Positions 1 through 13,175 of a DNA stretch of 64,000 nt are shown here, in pieces. The position numbers and the translations under genes were made by a program. The stretch is from the NCBI GenBank assembly GCA_008360955.1, contig LUCM01006193.1, positions 195,528 to 259,527 on the forward strand, read 5' to 3'. The stretch comes from Fasciolopsis buskii. Its lineage: Eukaryota > Platyhelminthes > Trematoda > Plagiorchiida > Fasciolidae. Within the stretch, counting starts at the first letter, position 1. Each line of letters begins with the position of its first letter. The notes beneath the pieces were generated by a model that was given only the letters and a program-made list of their open reading frames with translations, had not been told where the DNA came from and searched no databases.

Positions 1-139
1 TACGTACCTCGCCTTCAGAAGAAAAGCCCTTTTTCGGGAAAACGTTGACTCTTAAGTATTTGTTACTGCTTCGTATTTTTACAACCAGCGTTTAAATTTA
101 TCTCGTATGTTTTGGATGGTCTCAGGGAAATTTTTCCGC

Positions 140-470
140 GCAACGGAGTCTGTGAACTGATGTCACGTGCTAATACAAACATATCAGTTAAAACGGAACA
201 AACTCGGCTGTTAAAAATTGGCCACTTTCTACCGGATGCCCTTCCAATTGAGCTGATCAATGAGGTCTTTCGCTTCCAGCAGACGTAGTATGTCTTTGGC
301 CCAATATCCAGCATCTTTCCTGTTGACCTTCAAGAGAAGACGAAAATGCACAACATGAAGTAGTGTATAACAATGTTTACTATATTGTCGTACAAGACGT
401 CGGTTTCTAGTCGTTTGAAGAGTTTTTGTAAACCCTCTTCGTTTCTGTGGGGAATTCCTTATTCCGAGAA
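140..470 (-). other. Unassigned coding-like fragment
   Basis: The minus strand reads GLQKLFKRLETDVLYDNIVN in one frame and, after a shift, DAGYWAKDILRLLEAKDLID and QLNWKGI before a stop. Composition and codon pattern look like decayed protein-coding sequence. It may belong to the transposase relic that starts 1.3 kb further upstream on the same strand, or to another mobile element. I do not recognise the family. Confidence 0.3.
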
Positions 471-1799
471 ATTCTTAGCTTGAACGTCGGCCAACTGTAT
501 CTGAGTGTTCTTCAGCTGTTATCTGAACTCGTGCACCTCCAGTGCCATGCTTGTGATGACAAGCATCAAAGCCTTGAAAAGTGAAGAGCTTTTACCATTC
601 TCATGCTCTTTATGAAACTGTTTACGAGAGCAGTAACTTCAGCAAAAGGTATAACCTAGGTATCAGTGATTTCAGAATGTCAGAATGAGTGCACTTCATG
701 GAACAGGGGGTTGAACACATAGAGACTGATTGAGCGACATCACCTACTTGCCACCTAAAATTAATTAAACATTAGGAGATCTGTTTGCCGTCTTTGTTGA
801 CATATGCCACTGAAGTTGGCAAAAAATGTTTCCTTGCGATAAACCATATTTTGGGTTAATTTGAAACTCCGCTTACCTGTCTTCCGCTGTGAATGCAATG
901 GATACTCTAGCTGCGGTCGACCTAGAAGTGAATACAACCGGTTGTCTTCGGGCTGACAACCAGCTATATTCTAGGCGCTTTGCGTTTGTGAACACTTGGT
1001 AACAATATAACCACTTAACTGGGAAAACATATTTCTATCAAATGCTAGTCTTATCGTTTCCTTTTCTCATTATCTATTATCTCTTGGATAGCCTCGGCTG
1101 AAGGCAAGTCAGAAGCTTTCTCAAGGCATTTTTGAACTTAACACCTGCAGTGTAATTGCCCAAGAGTTCATGTAGAGTAAAAAGTTAACGTATCCACCAT
1201 CCTGTGCACCTGTACCTTGTACATGGGGAAATTTTAAAGTGGACGCATACCCCATCCCATCAGCTTTTCTGTCTTCGACGAAGCTATCCAGGGTTTCTTT
1301 ATTTGGGAAACCAGTCAGGAGTAGTGGACCAAGGCTAATGAATTGCGCTTCGCAGATTCGATGATTGGAAACGTCTGCAGTCCAGTAAAGAAAAGCAATT
1401 GACGTAATTAGCTGAGATACATCTATGCCACCCAAATATGAAGTATTAGGTAAAACACAGCACGGCTTTTATAAAGCATTACGAATCCTCAACACTGGGT
1501 GCTCTGTGGTTTAGATCTGATAATTTCCGGGCTAAGTGATCCACACAAGTAGACTGGATCGGGGTTATGCAAAATTCCAGTGCTCTTTGCCTATGTCAAA
1601 TATTTCCGACGCTATTTCATTGATTAATAATGCATTGTTTGGCTGCTTGGCGCCATACACGTTACTGTAGGCATTTAGCAACGTTACGCCAAATTCGCGT
1701 GACCAAATGGCATAGGCAGTTGGTATCATCCCAAAATCTTACATCAGCATGGATGCTGAATTCTTCTGACCTTTCAGAAAAAAATCTGTTCTGACAACA

Positions 1800-2560
1800 T
1801 ATGCCTTCTGGTTACACATGGCCGTATGACTTTCCTGTATGACTTAAAAAGGAAACCAGAGAAATTATCCAGCGCTCCAAGTTCATGGACAGCGTCCCAT
1901 ACGTGTCCACTCCTGTACATTGAATTCGGAAGCAGATGGGCCGTACAAATCGATGAGACGTTACACCATCATTCTACAGTGATGATCTATGTATTCCAAG
2001 CAGTAGGAACACTTCTGGCTGCGTAGTATGCAAGCGCACACCGAAAAAGGTAGAAAAATGTAATATTGCTTTTCATCAAGAACATCTCTTATGACCAAGG
2101 GTCCAGAGTACAATAAAAACGGCCTGAATTCGGCAGCTTTCGAATAGCCAATGTCTAGGATGGTGTGGTATTTCCTTGAGAAACCGCACAAATTTCTGTA
2201 TGGACTACGCTTAGATTCCCGAAGCTGAGAGGTCGTCTCCACCCAAGATTCACAATGAGCCATATAGTTACATTGCACGTAATTACACCAGAAGGCCTTA
2301 ACCATATCGATGGACAACTGGACAAACGGAGATATCCCAGTCTAACGTGCTGCTTGTCGCTGTCTACGAGATTCAATATCGGTTCACATGGTTCCAGTCT
2401 CATACATAATAACAAGCGGATACTGGTATCTAATCTCATGCACAATGCATTTAGAGCAGGAACAGAAACCCAAGTGCTGCTTAGTTTGTTTAATAGACGC
2501 TTCGGTTGAAGCATCAACTATTGCACTGGATAGTCGAGTAGAATGAAACATATGAAACGG
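1800..2560 (-). mobile_element. CACTA/EnSpm-like transposase relic
   Basis: Translated minus-strand pieces follow the order of animal Transposase_21-type proteins. VDASTEASIKQTKQHLGFCS resembles the DAPARA..K...GH.GY..C block. Then come SPFVQLSIDMVKAFWCNYV, AEFRPFLLYSGPLVIRDVLD with YYIFLPFSV, RLIDLYG, and finally HELGALDNFSGFLFKSYRKV, resembling the LDNISAFPFENYL block. The match to this block order is from family knowledge. The frame shifts several times and contains stops, so the copy is dead. CACTA elements are known from schistosomes. Terminal repeats were not located. Confidence 0.8.
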
Positions 2561-2599
2561 TATAACGCAAACACCAAAAAATGATGAATCCAAATCGTC

Positions 2600-5500
2600 T
2601 TTATTGCCCGCTTCTATTTCACGCTCATGAAATCAGCAAACCAACAATGTCAGCTGCAAGCAATACCTAGTACCACCACCAAACGGTAAACCCAACGCAA
2701 TTATTTCTTCCACACATTTATCTTTGCTTTCATCACTTTGAGAATTACAATCAAATTGTATTTCCTAATCGACCAAAAGCTGAAGTCCGGACTAGAACCC
2801 GTGTAATGAGCGACGGTGTTTCACGGATTTGCCATAAACAAATTAAATGAAATCCCAACTAATCACGTCATCACCGTGTACCTCAACAGCGGACGTAATT
2901 GCAAACGTGCTCGACATCGTATTACATAACCTCTGACGAGCAAGATGTCAACGTTTCCGGAGCATTTTTTTCGAGAATAACCACAAATCAATCTAGAAGG
3001 ATTCATCCCAGCAGATTGCAACAGAACGCTGTTGTTGTGGGCACAAAAAATTAGTTGACAACACTAAACAAGACATACAAACGAAGCAACAGATGAAAGA
3101 ACAAGCGTTACATACTGCATATAATACAGTTCGAAAGTGCGCGACGGAATTCGCTTGTACAAACAGTATTTAGACAAGATGAATGTAACAAAGTTCGGGC
3201 AATTTAACATAATATAGCCCTAGAGAAAAACTGGAAATAGTTGCATGCAGACTGTAAGACTTAACAAGGAAGCAAAGTGAGTCATGCATAAGGCTGTTTG
3301 TCGACTGTGTAGAACGAAATATGCAGCTTGGTGAAATACTAAATTTAATCCAGATTATGTGAAACTTTTATGGTTTTTTACATATTTGAAAACCCCTTGT
3401 CAAATCGCGTACAAGTAACCTAATTTATCTCATCAAAAAATCAGAATAAAGGTGTCATCTTGGGGACGATGTACTGCTTGAGATAGAACATTTAGATACT
3501 GCAACGTTTCGATGGGAACATGCCCGCGAATTCGAAATAAATTTTTACGATAGCAATCGATAGTAGAATTTAACGTACCCGATCGTTGCTTTCTTCAAAA
3601 GCAGCTTTCCCGACAGATTTTTGTCCCTTCCGAGTAGTAATACTCTTGGCAGTAAGAATTCAAAAGAGGATATAAAACCGGACGATGGATAGAATCACGA
3701 AACACAGAAATTATTTAGGTGAACCAAGCGCAAGTTTGTTAGAATGAAACCAATTCGTTTCATATCGGTGGACGAACGGGCAAAACAGAAAGCAGCCGAA
3801 CGTCAACAACAGACCAGTCACGGACTCTGACAGCCAGATCGAAGAAACAATAAAGAAAACATATTCATACAATTTCATTAATTTGCATACGCGGCCTGGA
3901 TCAATTATTCTGTATGTATTCTTAAAGAACAAATGAAAAGTGAATCCGCCAGAGTGAGACGATGCATGACAGATGTTTGCGGAAAAAGAAATATGTACGA
4001 AGTGGCTTTTCCGCTTGAGCAAACACAATGTTTTGCCAACTTGGATAAATTTCCAAGCAATAGACAAAATGTCTATTATTGGCTATACATGGGGCTGGAA
4101 TCCCACGGAAATACAGTTTGTCATTCCTTAATGGTACACTTGAACTGTACCAATCAGTTAAGTGCTCAATTTTCTGATGACATTCTAGAGGCGACTGTTC
4201 TAGCAAGTTATTTCACTAGTGACACTGGAATCTCGAAATTATTCGGACTAATTTACGATTGTTTAAAGATGATCTTCCTCTAGAAGAAACGTTCTCAGAC
4301 GCCAATTACCTTTAATTTTGTGCTCTCAGTGTGTTGTTGCCCTCACGGGAACGCCCATTATACCGGCAATCGTGCGCAAACGTCTCAATTGAACAGTCGT
4401 CGATCAGCAACTGAACTCTCAACCCCTGTTAGGCAGCATGACAGTCACCTGATTAACAAATGAAAATGCATTCTAAAGTGACTAATTCCCGACATTCAGG
4501 TGATTGCTAGCTAGGAACCGCAGTAGACAAATGGCTGATCCTTAAAGATTCCAGTGGTATGAACAAATGGACGATAAAATTATGAATTATACGTTGCTTG
4601 CGATCATTGCAGTGCGACAGACATCTGACTGTTTTTCTAATGTGACACGGAAATTTGTTATTTTACGTGTTACGATATTCATCAAATAAGTGTGAAGAAA
4701 CTTCCGTGAAAAGGATCCGTTTAAAGTAGTTGGTCTCACGGACCAATACATATTTTTACCTGTTCCGGACACGTGCCCTTGGCAATAGTAGCGAAGATAT
4801 TTTTGATCACAGACCTACGCGAAATCCATAAGTCTAAATTGATGCCGGAAAACCGGTGCCACTTTGACTGTCCGTGACACCGACACAGTAGCAGGTTTGA
4901 TATTTTGCATTCAAAACAACAGCCTGGCGGAGCTATGTGAGGAACGACAAATTTCCGGTGTCAACAAGATGTACGCATGGATTACAGTGGTCCACTGATC
5001 ATTAGGTGGTGGGTGAAAGGAGGAGAGCACAATGAATGGAGAAGTTAGAATGAAGCTAGATTTACACAAAATCAAACAGCGACATCTGGTAACTCTCGGA
5101 ACATTGCTCTAAATATTGAAGACAGTGACGACCGGCTAAAGTCCACAATCAACCGTTTCTTATAAACTGACCATTATACACCTGTAGATTGAGAACGTCA
5201 GCTGTCACGTGTGCCTTCACCATCTGGATTACGATTCTGAACATGGTACTTGCAATTTCCTCAGGATTCACGTCTTTGTTAGCTAAGGGGAATTACAACT
5301 TCGCAACCGATTGGTACATTTCCAGATGCATTGAATGCCAGGCGGATGCCAAGGTTGCTGATTACGCTAGTCACTGATGCGGTATACAAATCTAGCGCGT
5401 AATCTATTGCTCGCAACTCAAAGCAAAAGAATTGCTGAAAGACGAATGACGTCATGAAAACGTCATTAGATGAGACGCTTGTAAGCTAAGTCTCTATTGT

Positions 5501-7657
5501 ATCATAACCCGTCGCCTGTTATCAGACTAGACGACCGAGACACCTGGAAAGATTCACACCTGAGTGCCGTCTGAAAACTTTCCCTAGGTAGAAAGTATCA
5601 ATGTTTCTGAGAATTCGATACCGACCTAGAACGAGAGAAAAACCATGTTACATCCATTCGTTCATCACTTTGTTATTGTCCAGTATCAAATTTCCAGTCC
5701 AAGTGAACATAACAAGGAGACTAATGATAAACGCGACGCTGTTCTCCTTTCGTCGCTGATTACAGAACCCATCGTCCGCTTGCGTTTCCCGAGATAGCTG
5801 GCTTGGAAACCAGTTTTGAGAAAGGTTAGCCGTGACAACCGAAACGTCGACAAGTTACCAACTATTTCGACTATTGCATTTTTTGAACAATAAAATTTTA
5901 CATGCACCAAAAGATGGTCATATTGAAAAGTCTGTAGTGGTGTACAATAATCTTATAGCTATTAACCAAACGAACGGAGCGAGAAGAAAAACCAAAGTAA
6001 GTGTTTATAAAGCAGGAACAAATAGGGCCCTTACATTGTTTGAATTGACATGAATAGCTAGGAAGTAGCTCAGTAGGAATATCAAAAAAGTGGCGTGCGT
6101 ACGTGAATACGGAACGGGAACGGTCTAATACAGCTGCATTAAACGGAAGCGGTTATGGCATCAGTGCAATGGACATGGGAAACCGACAGAATAGAAGGCC
6201 TGGGGGAAGCGGGTTAAAATCGAATTCTTTTCACTCATCGACAATGAACAAACGTACACAAGTGGGGAAACGAAGTTGGACACAAACGTGGGCAAATACA
6301 CGCGGGAATCGGTCTGAATAGCAACCGATAGGTTAGTGGGAGACAAAATACTCAAAAGTGAACGAACCAGAAGGGGAAGAAAAAAAATGCCGAACTGACT
6401 ATATAAAAACTGTCCGGTTTGGACAGAAGTGTGTGATGGAAATCGAGGTGCGGTGGAGAACAGCACAAAGCGCGATAGACAACTTCGGGTGAACATGATT
6501 GATATGTTTTTACACATGATAGATGCATAATCATCACCGGTTGACGGTGCGAAGCTAGAATCAAACGAGTAGGAAAACACAGTAATAAGAATACAGCGAA
6601 CTAAGAAAACGGTTAGGAATGGGCTGCAAAACGAACAGAAGGACGGTAAAATGGTATACATCCACACTAATGAACTTTCCCCGAATGGATGTAACCTACG
6701 TGCAAACAAATATGTGGAACAAACGACACTGCCCATAAACGGAGATCGACAAACTTCATTGGATTACTATGAACAGTAGTGGAACGATACTGGTAGTACT
6801 CAGGAACAGATATGGATATTACTGGCGACAATTAGGCGGACAGGAACGAAGCAAGGACAGTCGTAACGAGGGCAAAAAACCTCCCACGTCAAAAAGATGT
6901 GTGCGCATCTAAGTATCCGTACGATCCAGTAGAAAAAAAACGGTAGCCCATATATGGCCTCGTGAACGGCCATGGCTAGAAACGAAAACAGCGAAAGTGC
7001 GAGCAACAAACGGAAATGAACCGGCTTAAAACAAGTCAGACTAGATTTATGGTGTAAAAAAGCCACGAACAGGCTCGCGTGAAACGTGCATACTAGCGCG
7101 GGAAAGTGACGGGGCGAACAGTCTATTTGACCCCGAGTTCAATTATACGTGAACGCAGAATGGATAAGTTTCTGGACAGTTGAACTGTGACGATATACGG
7201 AGAGGTTCCATGTTGGGCCAAGAAAAAGAGAGCGCGAGGGGGGTACTTTATTGGGCCGAATAAAATGGATCTGAAAAAAGAACAGAAAGGTAAAGATAGT
7301 AGTAAAGAGATGATGGAAAACGCAGAAAAATGGAATGGAAAATCTGAGAGAATTTGCGTAGTTAGACATTATCGAACAGACCGGAGTGAAACATGGATGT
7401 GCAGTGTTAGATAGTGATCATTGCGTACTGAACAGAATGTGAACAATGACAAGTGTGAGCATGTTATCACATCCAGACGCACATCCGAAGAGTTGAAGAC
7501 ACGGAAAAGGAACAGTAACAGACGAGAATTAGAATTATTAAACACGACTTATGAATGAAACAGGAATCAAACTGGAATTGAAATCGCTCAAAAATGTTAC
7601 CCAATTTGCCCTTTTTTACAACTCATTTTTTGACGTATATCAAGCAACGAGTAAAAC

Positions 7658-7689
<32 letters not shown>

Positions 7690-8500
7690 TATATAAACAT
7701 GTATTTGCATACGGAGAAAATACCGGAGAGAAAACAAGATTGGAATACACTTGGCAGAAAAATGCTAAAAAAAGACGTCAGTTCCATTTAGTACAGTAAA
7801 AACTGGAAGGAATGAACACAAATTTTATCCGACCGCATCAACAGTTTACATCGAGTATCCAGCCAAACAAGATTAGGTGCTAATGCGAACTCGCAATAGG
7901 GAAAATGAACATGTCATTGAGACTAGAGGTAAATTCTATGAATCAATCAGGAAAATGAAACGTCACAGATCAGTCGGTGCTAAAACGAAATCTACGAAAA
8001 AATTCGGACTGAATCGGCCTAGACACAGCTGCCCACGTGGAACATAGAAATCTTGTCACTAATGAAATTTAGCTCAACCAAGAATGATCGATAGCTCAGA
8101 ACCTACAGAATCGAAAGCTCTGGTAAATAGAACCGCGGCATTTCGGGGATTCTCATGTCGAAGATAACAGTAAAATAAGTTATATCTGTGATGATTCGAG
8201 TGTTTACTTTGTGGGCCTTATTAACTACGGCGAAAAAATGACGAATAATGTGAGGGTAGGTTGAGCCCACCTGGCATGTTACGTTGTTAACTGAAAGATT
8301 TTCATCGGTTTAGGGAGACAACATGAACGCGTGAACGACTCTCTTCTATACATGTGGGCGAATGGAGTATCTAAGGTGAACAGCACCTCTGAATTGCAGA
8401 CTGCCCTCTTCGGCTGGCGTATGGACTTTGGCCTCCATAATCTACTCATACATAATTGCGGGTACAGTAAAATGAAGCATGCAACAGTAGTCCCATTCCC
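2600..8500. other. Intergenic stretch without recognised gene
   Basis: I see no gene I can support here. The segment 6060-7400 is strongly purine-rich on the plus strand, which removes stop codons from the complementary strand and leaves a spurious 191-codon open frame. An AT array lies at 7658-7695. Open frames on both strands at 3.9-4.3 kb overlap each other and match nothing. Confidence 0.6.
7658..7695 (+). repeat. (TA)n array
   Basis: An AT dinucleotide run with one C interruption, in the intergenic region. Confidence 0.95.
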
Positions 8501-8539
8501 GGGGAACCACTCGACAGGCAGGCAAACTTAGTTGAGGGT

Positions 8540-8930
8540 GACAATGGCCTGGAAATGTCATCATCATCGTTCAGCGTTAAACAGTAAGGCAAGCCTCACT
8601 GACCACTGCCTTTCCCCAGAGTTACACGTTTCTATAAAAAGAGTGAATATCCAAGGGGAACAGGAAGTAGATAAGATGCTGCTGTAGCCAACACACGAAA
8701 CAGTCTAACTGTACAAACGCACGTGTTTTCAATCATTCTGATTCGACAGAAAATGACAACACGATCGCCACTGTTCACGGTTCACTGCCATATCCTTCAG
8801 TGTCTCCAGCCAGCTACTCCACGGGTCTTTCGGACCCAACCACAAAGACGAGAGACACCTACTTTACCTAAGTTCGCTGCACATTTTCACATTCCACGTT
8901 GCCACGTCATCCGCTGAACCCCAGATAGCT
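8540..8930 (-). mobile_element. LINE 3' end with reverse transcriptase C-terminus
   Basis: At 8733-8815 the minus strand reads SWLETLKDMAVNREQWRSCC followed by HFLSNQND and a stop. This is the usual last segment of CR1/RTE-like trematode LINE polyproteins. The untranslated tail runs to about 8560 and ends in a short run of GAT repeats. The same tail is recognisable at 23.84-24.07 kb and 38.33-38.57 kb, both in the same orientation. Confidence 0.8.
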
Positions 8931-10114
8931 TTTTCCTGAAAATGTGGAGATCATTGCCTCGGTAGTCAGGCCTTCTGGTCAAAGGCATCCCTTAAGACGA
9001 AACCCTACTTCGGTTTGGGCAGGCGGACAGCAAAAACCTGCCGAGGAAACAACGTTTTGATGGATATTAAAAAACCAAAGGAAAGGAGTCTGGAAGACAA
9101 GAAACAAGTGCCGAACCTTACACAGAAGTCTTTTTTCGTTGTACCCTTTTTGCGCATTGCTTTACTTCTTCGCCATGGTTACAGTGACGATAGATCTGAG
9201 CATAACTTTTTCCATACATATCAAAAGCGGTTAAATTTTGTTGAGACTGCCTGCAAATCACAGGAGAAAAACGACTGATAGCACAGAAAAAAGACCTGGA
9301 GTAAAAACCCAAAAATATGCGCATCGGTTATTTCCCTCAAATGAATCCGTTCTTCCCAACTCGAATTGCCAATCGTCAATCACTTCTGTTGCCGACCACC
9401 AATCACCTGTTTCCAATACTTATGGCGAGAACACTCAAATCAAGCAGCTACAAATCTCGTCTCACTAGGAAAAATCAATCTTGTTCATAGAAGTAACGAA
9501 TGCATAAACACAGCCGTGTAAATAACGTATACTTCATCCAGTTTCTGGACCATCGACTGATTGGTTAATTTGCATTCAATCGGACGTGGTTACGGCCGTC
9601 TTGTGCAGAAAGCCGGATCGCTAACGTTGGCTGACTGACATATCTACTCAGTCTACCTCTCTACGGTCTTGGCGTCAAAGTATGACTCAAATCCACGTGA
9701 GATCAGACGGTCGAGTTCTGCCTGTGCTGCCGGACGTGCTCACTATTTCGGCAGCATCAAACCACCCCCGCTCAGGTTTACTGAGTGCGACGTGTCGACT
9801 ACGGCCCATCATTGCCGGACCACGGATAACCGAATGAAACAGCCTGGTTTGGATTTGGCACAAATGAAACGGGAATAGATCAATGGGTCTAGTTTACACT
9901 ACAACCAGCCGTAAGGTCGGTGATGCTTTAACGGGATACAAACATGACCGTTAAGGGTAAATGTGCGAAGACTTTCGGTGTGTTGAACATCACTGTCTTC
10001 GTAGGGTTGGCAGAATATGATAGGAGAATTCATCTAGTAACTCTGAGTTTGGGCACAAATAAGTGGGCCGTAGGGTCTAACCACTAGAATAGGCACTATC
10101 TTGGAATAGATTAG

Positions 10115-10520
10115 GGCGGTTGGGACATGCTTTCGGCATGCTCACTGAACACCAACAGTCCTGTACGCCATCTCCGAGGCAGGTGGTGGTTGGAAGGTGG
10201 GTTGAGGGGGTCAATCGATGACATGGCAAATGGTACGAAAACTTTAACCAGTGGATTGGCTCGCGTAAGTCCCGTTCGACTGACAGGTTGGGCTGGACAA
10301 GTTTCCCTCAAGCGACTATGGGAGACAATAGGAGATTTGACACAAAGCCACAGTCAGTGACATTCTTGAATTCAAAATTTTCCTTCCCCCATATATTTAC
10401 TGACTTGCATTGAATCCCTCACTGTTGCTTGTTTTATTCTCTTTTGAGTAGACGGCACCGTGAGGTACTAACCGAAACAAGAACACATTAATCCAAGATT
10501 TCATAATTAAAGCTGTACTG
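10115..10520 (+). mobile_element. LINE 3' end, plus strand
   Basis: The plus strand reads GTKTLTSGLARVSPVRLTGW, then IGDLTQSHSQ, the C-terminal part of a non-LTR reverse transcriptase protein. It is followed by the shared 3' tail with GACGGCACCGTGAGGTACTA. It lies just downstream of the ankyrin 3' end and in the opposite orientation. Confidence 0.75.
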
Positions 10521-10779
10521 AAGACCGAGAACAGCACCTCTCCACAAGAACTACCCTGCAAAGAGAGTGTTTGTAATGACCGTGGTTCTCGCGCTCCTTT
10601 ACCTAAGCGTTAAAACGTAAACACTGCAAAGAATGGGAGCCTTCCGGTTATTTTAAGCTACCGGAGTCACGGCGGTCAGTTTGTGGATAAAAACGTGCAA
10701 CCATTCAGTATCTAATGAAAAGTGCTCGGCACATGATCAGAGAAGACCAGCAACCATATTTTGACGTTTACTCGAACAT

Positions 10780-10785
10780 TTTAAT
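10780..10785 (-). terminator. Possible poly(A) signal of the ankyrin transcript
   Basis: ATTAAA on the minus strand lies about 178 nt past the stop codon. It is the first recognisable hexamer downstream of the coding end. This hexamer is common by chance in such DNA, so the call is weak. Confidence 0.28.
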
Positions 10786-10962
10786 CACTAAATCGTTATA
10801 CGACTGGATCCCTCCCCAAAAACATCGGTAGTTTAAAGAATTATCTAACCATATAGTGCTGAAGGTCGATGGCAGAATACGCCATCCGCTTTTGTTGACT
10901 TACCCGTTTACAAGCGATAAAAAACAGCGTGAAAAATGCCGACAGTGTTATGTAGAACAAGG

Positions 10963-11981
10963 TCAATTCGTAGGCGCATGATCTCGAATTCGCTCATCAG
11001 TGACTTTGTCAGACTGAGTTGAATGAGACGGCGCTGACGAAACGCTTATGGACGAGCGGGGATGAGAACTTATACTGGAGGAACTGGCCGATACGGATTG
11101 TATCAACTGCTGCATTTGTGCCGCCATAAGCGAGGCAACTAACGAGACCGCCGAGCTACCCTCTGCCGTATGGGTCATCTCTTGATGACCGGCGCCGATT
11201 CGACTCTCTGCCTCACCTGAACCCATGGCCAAATGACTTCCCGAGCTACTTTCAGCTGAAGCCAAGGCCGCTGCACCATGAGCTTCATCTAAGTGTTGTC
11301 GTTGCAATGCCTGAATACCAGCTACTAGGTCACGGAGGCTGGCATCATACTGACCCGAAATTAGCTGGCGCTCCTCTTCGGACAAGTCACCACGGCTGCT
11401 ATCACAGGATGTTTCTAATCGGAGGAAATCAGCTAACGATGAATGACTGCTGGAAGTGCGAGTGTGCAGAGAACCCTCAATCGGTTCATGAATAACTGTG
11501 TCCAGTGGATGACCTTCGGCAGACCGCCGTTTTGAATCTCCATTTCCCGTGCGAGGCTCTGCGGCACTGGGTTCGGGGTCAGTTGGCTGACGAAGTTGAT
11601 ACAACAGCTGATGCAACATTCGACGTGAGGCTCGCGCACGGCTCTCCATTGAACCCGATGGACTGAGGTCGCCGCTATCCCAGCTGCTGGCAGGATGTGC
11701 GCTTGCCAGGGAGGAAGATAACACTGAGTATTCCGATACTTCTGGAATAGGTGTGAGGGAGGTAGTTGGTTGGGCCAAAATTCGATTGGCCAGCAATTCG
11801 CCCAATGCCTGATCATAAATGTCATCAAACAAGGCCGGACCCGAGTCTGAGTCGGAGACTTCCCATACAGGAGCTGGAACCACTAAAGCTTCTGGCATAG
11901 TCGAAGTCTCAATATTCGACTCGCTCAAGGGACTAGTTTCGGAAGATGCACCTTCAAATTCCAGAGAGGTCAAACATTCCA
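10963..11981 (-). CDS. ANK: Ankyrin last exon: long Ser-rich C-terminal tail and stop
   Basis: The acceptor TTTCTCAAATTAG opens a 1,019-nt exon that enters in phase 1 and ends at TGA (10963-10965). The Val codon formed with exon 15 starts VECLTSLEFEGASSETSPLS. The tail is Ser/Glu-rich, with probable amphipathic helices at ALGELLANRILAQP, RRMLHQLLYQLRQP, and LSEEERQLISGQYDASLRDL followed by VAGIQALQRQ. It closes with a poly-Ser stretch and HAPTN. A Met lies 35 nt upstream but directly after a stop, so an independent start there is less likely than splicing. Nothing outside ankyrin was recognised in it. Confidence 0.86.
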
Positions 11982-13118
11982 CTAATTTGAGAAATCCCAA
12001 CCGCATGACAGCCATTTACAGGATCACAGATTAAAGAAACAACACGAACAAAATTTAGAGGGGAGGAGAATAATCGACCCCCCCAGAGGGATTAGGCAAT
12101 GCAAATTCAAAGAGATGAACGCAATGACGGCGGTTGAATAACGCGGTGAAGACGGAAATTTAGTGTTAGATGTGGCATAAACGATACACAAAAAAACAGA
12201 GTAACAAACACACACGCGCGCATCAGTTGGGAATGTGACCGGGATGAATTGATGGTTGGGATGAGCGGGAATGCAGAAGCAAATGGGGGACAAAAAACAT
12301 TGAGAAGTGAATATGAGAATGCAGTAGATTGGTATGTGTAACATGCAGTTTATGATGGTCATGTGAAGAATGCGTTTTAATCTGCAGAACCAAAAAGTGT
12401 AACCAAAAATGAACTAACTCATCGAAAATATCCTAACAACTAGGTGGAGAATCGTCTGACACCTTCATCCTGGCAAAAAATCCCAAAAAGGATGTCATGA
12501 GTTGCACCTCACGAGCGAAAGAATACAACAAACTTTCAGCTGTGCTTGTCGGCCTTCCACACAGAACGGGGCGTTTAAGTGATCAGTCTGATCACCTGCA
12601 TACGGCCAAAGGGCCAATCAAACAACAAACTCAACTTTCGCAATCAAACGGCACCCGGACAGGCATTCGGAGTGAAGCAAAATATCGAATAATCTATGCG
12701 GAAACATGTTTGGAATCACCACCAAATATTCATTCATACTGAAAATGGATCAAACCAATCAAACCAAACGTTATTGCTTTGGGATCGAAATTCAAGTCAA
12801 TAAAGGCCAATAAGGAAAACAAACGTCTAGTTAGGCGGTCAAGTGTTAGGGCTAGTGACACACCTATGAATAGGGCGGAACAACAACAACTGAACACATG
12901 CATTGACGATGTCACATTGACTGGTGATGAAACTTTGCTAGCCAAACACCAAGCTCAGCGATCAGAAATTCATAAGAACCAACAACTTGAGCTATGGCTA
13001 ACGAGGTTTTTTTAATTCTCGGGAAGTATGATCCAATCACAATAGACAATCCCACAGACCAATGTTAAACAAACAAGCGGACAGCCCCTTGTCACATTCG
13101 TCCAGTTAACCACGTGTT

Positions 13119-13175
<57 letters not shown>

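Noticed and set aside
1121..1435. Minus-strand open frame of 104 codons near the CACTA relic
   Set aside because: Reading order would allow it to be part of the transposon, but I could not match it to any transposase block, so it was left unassigned.
3922..4283. Overlapping open frames of 94-116 codons on both strands
   Set aside because: Neither strand shows a recognisable motif or splice context. Frames of this length are expected by chance.
6161..6736. Open frame of 191 codons on the minus strand
   Set aside because: It lies in a pyrimidine-rich strand where stop codons are rare. The translation is Ser/Phe/Leu-rich with no domain pattern, so it is a composition artefact.
7551..7799. Two plus-strand frames running through the AT array
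   Set aside because: The repeat encodes (Ile-Tyr)n in any open frame. It is a microsatellite artefact.
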